A stretch of 64,000 nucleotides of DNA from Azotimanducus sp963663145 (GTDB lineage Bacteria > Pseudomonadota > Gammaproteobacteria > Pseudomonadales > Azotimanducaceae): contig OY760134.1 of assembly GCA_963663145.1 (NCBI GenBank), positions 744,001 through 808,000 of the forward strand, in the 5' to 3' direction. This document shows positions 27,732-36,752 of this stretch, piece by piece. The notes under the pieces are model-generated. The model worked only from the letters and a program-made list of their open reading frames with translations. It had not been told where the DNA came from and made no database searches. The translations under genes and the position numbers were made by a program. Each line of letters begins with the position of its first letter. Positions within the stretch are counted from its first letter, which is position 1.

Positions 27732-27878
27732 CTCAGTCGATTTCCCGACTTGCTATCTTGGCGAACCCTGACTCAGATCGGATGGTCGTAGGACTCCCGC
27801 ACTTGTGAGGTCCCGCACGCATCTCTCTCGGAACGGGGCTCGAAGGACAACACACCTGTTCCCACTCACACCAAATAT

Positions 27879-29036
27879 TTGTTGTTCGCACAACTTGTGA
27901 TTTTGGCTAGGCACATCTGGTGGTTTTTCGGCCTGCTCGTCTCGGTGTCAGCTGCAGCTTGGTGGATTGGACTGACTACGCGGGATTCATCCGCGCCGGA
28001 TTTCATTCACATCGTGAAACTCGGAAATGTGGAAAGTATCGTTGCTGTGTTCGGAAACCTAAGGCCGGACCGTTCAGTCGAAGTGGGGGCTCAGGTATCG
28101 GGACAGCTAGAAAAGCTGCATGTCTGGGAGGGAAAAGAGGTTGATGCGGGCGACCTAGTAGCTGAGATCGATGCTACCGTGCAGCGCAGCCGGGTCGAGG
28201 AACGCGAAGCCAGCCTGCGCGCCCAAGAAGCGCAACTCGTGTCCCACCGATCAAAGCTGGAACTCGCCAAGGCGAATGCCGGGCGGCAGACCCGTCTGCT
28301 TGCCGAGGATGCGACATCCCAAGCGAGTTTCGACAGCGCACAGGATCGGGTCGTGTCTTGGGAAGCCAACCTCGTCCGACTGCAATCGGAGATCGACCGA
28401 AGCCGCGCCAGCCTTGCCAGCGAGGAGGCACTGCTCGGCTACAGCCGCATATATGCGCCTATTAGTGGGCGGGTTATTGACTTGCGCATGTCCGAAGGAC
28501 AGACCCTCATCTCCACACAGCAGACCCCGGTCATCATGGTGATCGCCGATTTGGACACCATGATCGTGGCGGCATCCGTGCCCGAGGCGGACATATCGAA
28601 AATCGAGCCGGGCATGGAAACCTACCTGGTTACCGTGGGCGGGGGCATGAGGCAGTGGGAGGCCGTGCTGGGTCAGATACTTCCGAACCCCAAAGTGCAG
28701 GACAATGTGGTGCGCTACACAACGCTGTTCAGGGTGGACAATTCCGACGGGACGCTATTGCCGAACATGACGGCGCAGGTATTCATAGTCACTGCGTCGG
28801 CTCGGGACGTGTTGATTGTTCCATTCGCCGCACTGTTGGCCAGCGAGCAGGGCGCACAAGGAGTCGTGCAGGCATCGAACGACCCCGAAACGGGGAGGTC
28901 GGCCCAGGTGCGCGTGATGCTTGAAGGGGGAGAAACCGAGCTTCGGAACATAAGGGTTGGGGTCACCAGCCGAACGGATGCCGAAGTGCTGTCGGGTCTT
29001 TCGGAGGGCGAAAGAGTGGTTGTTGGAGGCCCTTAG
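27879..29036 (+). CDS. MacA-like periplasmic adaptor (HlyD/MFP family)
   Basis: A 385-residue membrane-fusion protein. An N-terminal anchor (about 10-30) precedes the lipoyl-like half-motif VGAQVSGQLEKLHVWEGKEV. A long alpha-hairpin (about 95-165) follows, then the second half IYAPISGRVIDLRMSEGQTL and the beta-barrel and membrane-proximal domains. It would link an ABC permease to a TolC-like channel. The start is TTG at 27879 or GTG at 27897; no ATG fits. Its partner is the broken macB-like gene 16 bases on. Confidence 0.85.
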   Translation: MLFAQLVILARHIWWFFGLLVSVSAAAWWIGLTTRDSSAPDFIHIVKLGNVESIVAVFGNLRPDRSVEVGAQVSGQLEKLHVWEGKEVDAGDLVAEIDATVQRSRVEEREASLRAQEAQLVSHRSKLELAKANAGRQTRLLAEDATSQASFDSAQDRVVSWEANLVRLQSEIDRSRASLASEEALLGYSRIYAPISGRVIDLRMSEGQTLISTQQTPVIMVIADLDTMIVAASVPEADISKIEPGMETYLVTVGGGMRQWEAVLGQILPNPKVQDNVVRYTTLFRVDNSDGTLLPNMTAQVFIVTASARDVLIVPFAALLASEQGAQGVVQASNDPETGRSAQVRVMLEGGETELRNIRVGVTSRTDAEVLSGLSEGERVVVGGP

Positions 29037-29052
29037 GTTTGTGGACCAGCGC

Positions 29053-31022
29053 GTGAGCACTACCACGGTGGAGATGACCGATGTTATTGGAGCGGAACCG
29101 CCCGTGCCGTTGATCGAGCTTCGCGCCGTCTCGCGGACCTACGAGACGGCATCGGGCCCCCGCGTCGAAGCACTCAGGGATGTTTCTATCAAGATTCGCG
29201 CCGGAGAGTTCGTCGCGATAGTCGGACAGTCCGGTTCGGGCAAGACGACGCTGCTGAACCTCGTAGGTTGCCTCGACCAACCCACTTGTGGAGAGTATCT
29301 GCTGGATGGCCACAGCGTCGGAGGGCTTGACCCCGATGAGCTCTCACGCTTGCGGGGCGAAGTGTTCGGCTTTGTGTTTCAACAGTACAACCTGATTGCC
29401 AGCGCGACGGCCCAAGAGAACGTGGAGCTTCCGGGACTGTATTCCGGAGTGCGCGCGCCCGAAAGGATCAGGTGCGCCTCGGCATATCTCATTGCGCGGA
29501 TAGGCGGCCTTCGCAACTTTCCGGCGGCCAGCAGCAGCGCGCCGCGATTGCGAGAGCCTTGGTGAACGACGCGAGGGTGATTCTCGCCGACGAACCGACC
29601 GGCGCACTCGACTCAAGCACCGGCAACGACGTGATACGGGAGTTCAAGCGCCTTGCCGAAGAAGGCCGCACAGTGGTCTTGATCACGCACGACCCCGAGG
29701 TGGCGGCGAAGGCGGACCGGCGGATTGAGCTGTCGGACGGTGGTGTCCGCAGCGACGATGGTGAATCCAGGAACAAAACTGGCTATGTAGAGCCTCCGCG
29801 TCTCAGCATGTCAGAGGGGTTGGCCCAGTCTTCATCACTGCTCTTCGGAAGTGGCGAGATGCTGCGGACTGCGGCTCGGTCGCTTCGGAGCAGCCCATTG
29901 CGGACGACACTCACCCTGCTCGGAATCCTCATCGGAGTGGCGTCGGTGGTTGCGCTTATGTTCATAGGGGAGAGTTCGCGCAGACAGGTGGCGGACAGTG
30001 TGTACCGGGCGGGGGCGGATCTCATGACGGTTCGCCCGAGCTCGCGTTCGGAATCGCGAAGTGCGGAACTTACGCTCGAAGATGTCTTGTCCGTTCGGTC
30101 CGGGGTGCGAAACGTGAAGTCCGTACTCCCAGAAATCAAGACGCACCTTCGTATTCAGCGTGGTGCCGCGAACTTCCTCGCGCCGGTGACGGCAACCGGC
30201 GCGGCGCTCCCGCGGGTTCGGGATTGGCGTCTTGCCAAGGGCACGTTCTTCACCGAGCATGATGGCAAGACCTACGAACCGCTGGCGGTCATTGGCCGTG
30301 AGGCCGCGGATGATCTGTTCGGGGAAGAGGACCCCGTCGGCCAATACGTGTTAATCGGCACCGAACTGTTCTCGGTGATCGGTGTTCTGGAGAAGAGGGG
30401 CGGGATATGGGCTACACAGCTCGACAGGTCGGTGTTTGTTCCACTATTGACCGGCAGCGCCCGCCTGATCGGAAGGTGGACGCTGGACTCGATGATTGTG
30501 CAGGTGGAAAGTCCGGAGTGGGTGGAGGAGACGGCGATGGAGGTGAAGTCCCTGCTTGAACGCTGGCACGACGAGGGCAGCGTGGAGGTGAAGGTCAACG
30601 CGGAACTTCTAAAGGCGGCTTCCGAGGTGGCCAAAAGCTTCAGGTTGCTGCTCGGCTCGATCGCGGGCATATCGCTGCTGGTGGGGGGCATCGGCATCAT
30701 GAACATGCTCCTGACTTCCGTTACGGAACGGACACGGGAGATTGGCATTCGTATGGCGGTGGGTGCGCGGCGGTCGGACATACTCAGGCAGTTCCTGACG
30801 GAGGCGGTCCTGCTCTCATCGGCTGGTGCCCTTGCCGGGCTCCTCGTCGGAGCCATCCTGGGCAACCTTGTGATTGAATTCTCCGGTGGCAGTCCGCTGT
30901 TCACCCCCATGCCGGTCGCGCTCGCATTAGGTAGTGCGCTGGTCATCGGCCTAGTGTTCGGCTACGCCCCGGCCCGCCGGGCGGCGCGCATGGACCCTGC
31001 GCGCGCGTTGGCTTGGGAATAG
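29053..31022 (+). pseudogene. MacB-like ABC transporter, disrupted in the ATPase domain
   Basis: A fused ATPase-permease of the MacB family. The first part holds Walker A (GQSGSGKTT) and the Q-loop (FVFQQYNL) and runs out of frame after APERI near 29469. The rest resumes in another frame at about 29472 (RLGISHCADRRPSQLSGGQQQR). Walker B (ILADEPTGALD), the FtsX permease helices and the end SVTERTREIGIRMAVGARR...ARMDPARALAWE are intact. Alignment from memory to E. coli MacB suggests about six residues are missing, roughly a 16-base deletion. Neither piece alone should hydrolyse ATP. Initiation is from GTG 29053, or GTG 29041 or ATG 29074. Confidence 0.8.
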
Positions 31023-31093
31023 GCTGAGAAGTTCCACCCATCAAGACGAAATGCTGTCCTAGATTCCGCGGCCCGACCTTCGTTGACTCCTAT

Positions 31094-31515
<422 letters not shown>

Positions 31516-31557
31516 ATAACTCGACGCATCGCATTTCTTGCCTTTCACGTTTTTTTT

Positions 31558-31677
31558 TGCCTGACGACCATAGCGAACTGGCCCCACCTGATCCCATTCC
31601 GAACTCAGAAGTGAAACGGTTCAGCGCCGATGGTAGTGTGGGGAGTCCCCATGTGAGAGTAGGACATCGTCAGGCAT
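31558..31677 (+). rRNA. rrf: 5S ribosomal RNA, copy 2
   Basis: Identical to the 5S at 26412-26531. It follows the 23S fragment and would only be expressed by readthrough from the MacAB genes or an unseen promoter. Confidence 0.9.
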
Positions 31678-31685
31678 TTTTCCCC

Positions 31686-31724
31686 AAGCCCGGTTCCCGA
31701 CCCCCTAGGGAACCGGGCTTTTTT
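31686..31724 (+). terminator. rho-independent terminator, copy 2
   Basis: The same 13-bp hairpin and T-run as at 26540-26578, in copy B of the repeat. It would stop transcripts coming from the MacAB-like genes. Confidence 0.88.
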
Positions 31725-31791
31725 CTGGCGAATCGCGCGCGCCAATGGGTTCGTGCCCCTTGGATATGGTGCGCGATGGCTGATGGTGCTG

Positions 31792-31837
31792 GGGATGGGA
31801 CACCCACCCGCGCTTCGCGCGGGCGGGTGTCCCATTC
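31792..31837. repeat. REP-like palindrome
   Basis: A near-perfect hairpin: GATGGGACACCCACCCGCGC, a TTC loop, then GCGCGGGCGGGTGTCCCATTC, with two mismatched pairs. The core GGGACACCCACC recurs in inverted orientation at 33043-33138, on the other side of the REP-associated transposase. Confidence 0.75.
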
Positions 31838-31982
31838 CTTCCCATTGGTGTGCCGTTCCCAGACTCTGGAAGATGCGCGAAAAACGGACGATTTACGAGT
31901 TGATCCATGCCTAGCAGGTTGGTGCGGGCACGACACTAACCGCAGACTACCGACAGGCAGTCCGCGTCTCTTGTGGGCCCGG

Positions 31983-32942
31983 TTAGCTGGTGGCGAGCGA
32001 GCCCTCCTGTCCAGGGCGCACATGTCCCGGCAAAGGCGCGTCTCCGCGCCCTTCCTTTCTTCCCCATCTCTTATGGAACTTTCTCACTAGGGCAAGGAAG
32101 CCTTCGGGATCTGAGAGCGTATTCGGTGCCAGCTCCGAGGGCTTGATACGGCCTTCCCTGTCCGCGATCTGTTGGCGTGCGGTCCATTGCACATGCGCCA
32201 AATATTGCCCTAACGTCAGCTCCAATGATGTAGGGCCTCCGCTATAGATTCGGCCGCCCAACCGCTCGATCCTTAACGGTGCCAGCGCCTCCCGCAACTT
32301 TCGGTCATCGACCTCCGACTCCTCCACTCGGCGTCTCAAACCGGTGCGCTCACCAATTTCTGCTACCGAATCAGTTGCTCCCGCGCGCAGTGGGTTGAGG
32401 TCGACGTATGTCATGCAAGCGTACAGACTTTTCAAGCTGGGAAGTGGCTTCCCACTATGGAATCTTCCTTCCCAGAATCTCCCTGTGCAGCCATCCTCTC
32501 GGTTCGCTCTGAACGCGATTCTCCAGTTCAGGCATCTCATGAACCAAGACAAGTCCCCGAGCCGGTCACGCAGCACCTCGATCTTTTCGGCATTGTTGGC
32601 GAGCGCCTGCACTCGCAACTCTAAGTCCACCCCTTTTGATGGTGGGTGGGCTATCAGCCAGCGCCTTGCCACTTCCTCCGTCGTAAGGCCAAGCACCTCC
32701 TTGGGCCTCACCTCCAGCGCGATGTGACAGTGGTTGGACATCACAGCGTAGCCGTAGACCCGCACCGCGAATGCCTTGGTCAGCGTCAGCAGCCACTCTT
32801 CGATCCACCCTTTCCTATGAGAGAAATCGCGACCTGAGTGCGAATCCCAGCCGCACAGCCACGACCGCCGAACGCAGCGGGACACCACATGGTGAAAGCC
32901 ACCATTCACGCGGTCGATCAATTGGCTTCTTGCAACAGTCAT
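31983..32942 (-). CDS. REP-associated tyrosine transposase (RAYT, Y1-type)
   Basis: An HUH-type single-strand transposase of the IS200-like superfamily. The N-terminal GGFHHVVSRCVRRSWLCG, the metal-binding HxH in YAVMSNHCHIALEV, and the downstream TYVDLNPLRAG region are typical of RAYTs. The start is the ATG before TVARSQLIDRVNGG. The protein has a long C-terminal extension (about 130 residues). REP palindromes on both sides make this a likely REPtron, a domesticated gene moving or maintaining REP elements. Confidence 0.85.
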   Translation of the reverse strand: MTVARSQLIDRVNGGFHHVVSRCVRRSWLCGWDSHSGRDFSHRKGWIEEWLLTLTKAFAVRVYGYAVMSNHCHIALEVRPKEVLGLTTEEVARRWLIAHPPSKGVDLELRVQALANNAEKIEVLRDRLGDLSWFMRCLNWRIAFRANREDGCTGRFWEGRFHSGKPLPSLKSLYACMTYVDLNPLRAGATDSVAEIGERTGLRRRVEESEVDDRKLREALAPLRIERLGGRIYSGGPTSLELTLGQYLAHVQWTARQQIADREGRIKPSELAPNTLSDPEGFLALVRKFHKRWGRKEGRGDAPLPGHVRPGQEGSLATS

Positions 32943-33042
32943 GGGGAGCATTGTGCACAACAATTGAATCCTGTCTATGGCAGTTTTCTATAGTCCTTGT
33001 AGGACATTGGACATGTTTCATGCGATCGTGCAAGTCTAAGTC

Positions 33043-33138
33043 GAATGGGACACCCACCTCATATCGCTGATCAAGGCCGAGGCGCGCATGTGGTCGGAAA
33101 TCGGGTGGGTGTCCTCCATATCGGTGGGTGTCCCATTC
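33043..33138. repeat. REP-like inverted repeat pair
   Basis: GAATGGGACACCCACC (33043-33058) and GGTGGGTGTCCCATTC (33123-33138) are exact inverted copies 64 bases apart. A third partial copy (GGTGGGTGTCC) lies between them near 33103. It shares its core with the palindrome at 31792. Confidence 0.75.
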
Positions 33139-33201
33139 GCAATCGACCGGCGCGGCCGAGTCAGCTATGCTTTCGCCCTAACTCATTGAAGGCAACATGC
33201 C

Positions 33202-34440
33202 ATGTCCCAACAGAAGCTCCCGCCTCGGGTCGTGCGTTATGGCGGCGCCATGTACGGTCAGGAGGAGATTGATCGGGTCAACGGCGTCCTCGGCGACCCC
33301 ATGGGCCTCATTCCAGGAAAGTTCGTCAGCGAATTTGAGCAACGCGTGGCGGCATTCATGGGCAAGAAGCATGGCGTGATGGTCAATTCGGGATCATCGG
33401 CGCTATTGATTGCCATGCGCCTGCTCGACCTGCCCGAAGGCTCCGAAGTGATCACGCCGGCGTTGACTTTCTCGTCTGATGTCGCGGCCATCTATCAAGC
33501 GGGCCACAAGCCAGTATTCGTGGATGTCGGCTTAAGTGATTACCAGATCCTCGTAGATCGCGTGGAGGAAGTGATCACGCCGAACACCCGTGCCGTGCTC
33601 GTGCCGGACCTCGTCGGCGGCATCTGTGACTGGGACAAGCTAAGAGAGATTGCCGACCGACATGGACTCAAGCTGGTGCACGACTCCGCCGATACGCTCG
33701 GCGGCAGCCTGCGCGGACGCAAGACCGCCACCCGTGCGGAAATCTCCATCACCAGCTTTTCGATTTATCACATCATCACCGCGCTTGGTAATGGCGGCAT
33801 GGTGTTCTTCGATGATGTGGAACTCTTGGACCGTGCGCTTTCGCTGCGCGCTTGGGGTCGTTCGTCCGAGAAGTACATGTTCGGTACCAAGGTTTCCGAG
33901 AGCGATGGTCGGTTCTTGGAGGAGCTTGACGGGGTGGACTACGATTCGCTGTTCATCTTCGAGGACCTCGCCTATGGGTTCATTCCGAACGAGGCGGGGG
34001 CCGCCTTCGGCCTAGGGCAGATGAACCGCATCGACGAGCTCTGGGCGCTGCGCAACGAGCGCTTCGCCCGCTACTACGATTTCTTTGCGCCCTATGGCAA
34101 TCAGTTCATCGTGCCGACCACCCTGCCCGAAACCGAAACGACTTGGATCTGTTATCCGCTACAGATCAATCCGGCGACCGGTTGGAGTCGCAAGGCGCTG
34201 CAAATGCACTTGGAGGACAATGGCGTCTTTTCTCGGGTGATCTTTTCCGGCAACATCACGCGCCACCCTATGCTGCGCGGACGCGAATACCGGGTGCATC
34301 CCGCAGGTCTCGCCAACTGCGATCAGATCATGCAGTACGGCATTATGCTGCCCTGCCATCCGACCATGACAGCGGAAGACTGCGCCTATGTGGAGCAGTT
34401 GCTGGAAGAGTTTATCGAGACGGATGGAAAACCCTCGTAG
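33202..34440 (+). CDS. DegT/DnrJ/EryC1-fold protein lacking the PLP lysine
   Basis: A 412-residue fold-type I PLP family protein. It has the N-terminal substrate loop, HGVMVNSGSSALLIAMRLL, the cofactor aspartate region LVHDSADTLGG, and SFSIYHIITALGNGGMVFF where the Schiff-base lysine normally sits (SFxPxKxITxGEGG). No lysine is found there; the aligned residue is Ile next to a His. Dehydratases such as ColD and the E1 3-dehydrase use His at this site, so a deoxysugar 3-dehydratase-like role is possible. It stands alone, not in a sugar cluster. Confidence 0.8.
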   Translation: MSQQKLPPRVVRYGGAMYGQEEIDRVNGVLGDPMGLIPGKFVSEFEQRVAAFMGKKHGVMVNSGSSALLIAMRLLDLPEGSEVITPALTFSSDVAAIYQAGHKPVFVDVGLSDYQILVDRVEEVITPNTRAVLVPDLVGGICDWDKLREIADRHGLKLVHDSADTLGGSLRGRKTATRAEISITSFSIYHIITALGNGGMVFFDDVELLDRALSLRAWGRSSEKYMFGTKVSESDGRFLEELDGVDYDSLFIFEDLAYGFIPNEAGAAFGLGQMNRIDELWALRNERFARYYDFFAPYGNQFIVPTTLPETETTWICYPLQINPATGWSRKALQMHLEDNGVFSRVIFSGNITRHPMLRGREYRVHPAGLANCDQIMQYGIMLPCHPTMTAEDCAYVEQLLEEFIETDGKPS

Positions 34441-34486
34441 CACATAAGTAGCGGCACATCGAATAGATTCGGCAGGCGATCTCAGC

Positions 34487-34900
34487 TTATCGTGGAGGTT
34501 GCTCATCCGGAGGTGCCGGTCTGGTGAGAAGATACGTTGCCACGGCCGTGAGGATGATAGCTTCGCTCATCAGCACCCACCAGGGAACCGCAAGCACGAG
34601 CGATAGGATGAACAAGAGCGCGATGGCGCTCACAGCGAAGATTTTTGCCCGCGTCGAGATAGCTCGATGCGCTTGCCAATCTCGAATGGGTGGGCCGAAG
34701 ACTCGGTGATTGATCAACCAATTGTGCAGGCGTGGCGAGCCGCGCGAAAAGAGATAGGCCGACAAGATCAACAAGGGTGTGGTTGGCAGCAGCGGCACGA
34801 CCACGCCGATCATGCCGACGATGAGGCACGCGAGGCCGAGCAGCGTCCACACCTGTCGCGTTGCGCGTTTCAATTGCATTCGTTTCGGTGCCCTTCGCAT
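34487..34900 (-). CDS. YbaN/DUF454 family inner-membrane protein
   Basis: A 137-residue protein with the DUF454 pattern: WTLLGLACLIVGMIGVVVPLLPTTPLLILSAYLFSRGSPRLHNWL, then HRVFGPPIRDW and two further hydrophobic helices. Function is unknown across the family. It is convergent with the DegT-like gene. Confidence 0.85.
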   Translation of the reverse strand: MRRAPKRMQLKRATRQVWTLLGLACLIVGMIGVVVPLLPTTPLLILSAYLFSRGSPRLHNWLINHRVFGPPIRDWQAHRAISTRAKIFAVSAIALLFILSLVLAVPWWVLMSEAIILTAVATYLLTRPAPPDEQPPR

Positions 34901-35037
34901 GGACTGTCAAGCAAAGCGTCAGTCTGCCTGATACGCTCTCGCATCCGCACCTCAGCGTTTACCTTGAGTATCTTGACCGGTCGCACTGATCCTCGCATCT
35001 TGTAGAATTGCGCAAACGGAGAAAAAAGGACACCCAA

Positions 35038-35877
35038 ATGAACAGGCTCCTCACGGCGGCTTTCGCGCTCTTGTTCGCACCCTTCATCATGGCGGATGAT
35101 CACAACCTCGCCGAAATTTTGGCCGCGCAGCCAGAAGAAGTTCAGGCGCGCTACCAATATCGGCATCCCCAGGAAACCCTTGAGTTTTTCGGTGTCGAGC
35201 CGGGTATGACGGTGGTCGAAGTGCTGCCTGGCGGTGGCTGGTATACCAAGATCCTCTTGCCCTATCTCGGTGCGGGCGGCAAGTTGATAGGTGCCGACTA
35301 TCCGCTTGAGGCTTGGGGTTCGGTCTACTCGAACGAGGAATTTCTGCAAGGTCGCAAGACTTGGCCGGGGGACTGGAGTGAAGAAGCGAGAGGCTGGTTT
35401 GGTGAGGACGGCGCCGAAGTGGATGCCTTCGTCTTGGGGTCGCTGCCGGACTCCATGCAGGACAGCGCGGATGCCTTCTTGTTTATCCGTGCCATGCACA
35501 ACTTGAATCACCCTGAACCGGAAGGCGCGCACTTGAAGTCCGCCATTCAAACTGCTTGGAGTGCCCTCAAGTCCGGAGGAATTGTCGGCATAGTCCAGCA
35601 TCATGCGCGCGATGAGATGTCGGACGCTTGGGCGAAAGGTTCGAACGGCTATCTGAAGCGGGATTACGTGGTTGGTCTCATGGAGGCGGCGGGATTCGAG
35701 CTTGCCGACGAATCGGACATCAACGCGAATGACAATGATCGTCCAACAGAATCGGAGCACGTCTGGCGGTTGCCACCAAGCTTCTCGGGCACTGAAAGAG
35801 ACGACCTACAGGGACGTGCGGCCCTGCAAGCCCTCGGCGAGTCCAATCGCATGACATTGAAGTTTGTGAAGCCCTAG
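35038..35877 (+). CDS. exported class I methyltransferase-like protein
   Basis: A signal peptide (LLTAAFALLFAPFIMADD) precedes a Rossmann-like methyltransferase domain. The SAM-binding motif I is MTVVEVLPGGGWYTKIL, an acidic strand end follows (GADYPLE), and ALKSGGIVGIVQHHARDEM is the post-motif strand. Periplasmic proteins of this kind are common in gammaproteobacteria but their substrate is unknown. SAM is cytoplasmic, so the exported form is puzzling. The start is the ATG after GGAGAAAAAAGGACACCCAA; a longer frame adds ten basic residues that would spoil the signal peptide. Confidence 0.8.
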   Translation: MNRLLTAAFALLFAPFIMADDHNLAEILAAQPEEVQARYQYRHPQETLEFFGVEPGMTVVEVLPGGGWYTKILLPYLGAGGKLIGADYPLEAWGSVYSNEEFLQGRKTWPGDWSEEARGWFGEDGAEVDAFVLGSLPDSMQDSADAFLFIRAMHNLNHPEPEGAHLKSAIQTAWSALKSGGIVGIVQHHARDEMSDAWAKGSNGYLKRDYVVGLMEAAGFELADESDINANDNDRPTESEHVWRLPPSFSGTERDDLQGRAALQALGESNRMTLKFVKP

Positions 35878-35982
35878 TCTGCGGTCCCGCAGATCAATGC
35901 GATTAGGCTGCCGAGCGCTCGCATACCTTCCCCGTTCGCGAATGTCTCTCCACTGCACATTCAGCCTGGTAGCCGCCTTGAT

Positions 35983-36747
35983 ATGAAGCCAGTTTGCCTT
36001 GTCATTGGTGCCGGTGCCGGAATTGGCGGTACAGTTTCCCAGCGATTTGCGCGCGAGGGCTATCACGCGGTGCTATGTCGTCGCAGTGATCAAGACGGCC
36101 TCGACAGGATGGTCGCAGAGATCGAGGCGAGCGGCGGCAGTGCCACGGGGGTCATGCTGAATGCCGTGGAGGAAGGCATGATCGAGCATCTGGTTGCCGA
36201 AACGGAAGCCGATCGCGGGCCCATTGAGGTTGCGGTGTATAACCTAGGGGCGCAGGTCGGTGATCGTTCGCTTGAGGACACCAGCCACAAGCTATTCGAA
36301 CTTGGATGGCGCATGGCCACCTTCGGATTGTTTCGGCTCAGCAAGAGCGTCTGTCCGCTCATGGTATCGCGAGGCAAGGGTACGTTGCTGGTGACTTCGG
36401 CTACTGCGGCCGTGCGCGGCAACGCCGGACAGCATTCCCATGCGGCCGCCATGGCGGGAAGACGCCTGCTGTGCCAAACCTTGAACGCCGAGCTCGGACC
36501 CAAAGGCATCCATGTGGTGCATATTCTGATCGATGGCGCGGTCGATGCCCCGGATACCTTGGGCAAGATGCTCGGCCCCGAGAAGTACGCAGCGCTGCGC
36601 AAAACCCGTGGCATGGAGCATGAGGGTCTCATGCTACCCTCGGCGATCGCCGAAACCTATTTGCATCTCGCCACGCAACCCCGATCCACTTGGAGCAACG
36701 AGATAGACCTGCGATCTTTCTCGGATAGCCCTTGGTGGAATGACTGA
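35983..36747 (+). CDS. SDR-fold protein without the catalytic Tyr and Lys
   Basis: A 254-residue short-chain dehydrogenase/reductase fold. The NAD(P) loop is VIGAGAGIGGTVSQRFA and the NAG-like strand YNLGAQ. Where active SDRs have YxxxK, this one reads HSHAAAMAGRRLL: Tyr is replaced by His and Lys by Met, though the catalytic-type Ser of VTSATA remains. It may bind nucleotide without the usual oxidoreduction or use another mechanism. It is followed after 5 bases by a molybdopterin enzyme gene, so the two may cooperate. Confidence 0.8.
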   Translation: MKPVCLVIGAGAGIGGTVSQRFAREGYHAVLCRRSDQDGLDRMVAEIEASGGSATGVMLNAVEEGMIEHLVAETEADRGPIEVAVYNLGAQVGDRSLEDTSHKLFELGWRMATFGLFRLSKSVCPLMVSRGKGTLLVTSATAAVRGNAGQHSHAAAMAGRRLLCQTLNAELGPKGIHVVHILIDGAVDAPDTLGKMLGPEKYAALRKTRGMEHEGLMLPSAIAETYLHLATQPRSTWSNEIDLRSFSDSPWWND

Positions 36748-36752
36748 ATGAA

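Noticed and set aside
26640..31093. Composite transposon between the two 23S/5S repeats
   Set aside because: The repeats are rRNA sequence, not insertion sequences, and no transposase or integrase lies between them.
34870..35760. A 296-codon minus-strand frame opposite the exported methyltransferase-like gene
   Set aside because: The plus strand has a ribosome site, a signal peptide and SAM-fold motifs; the antisense frame has none.
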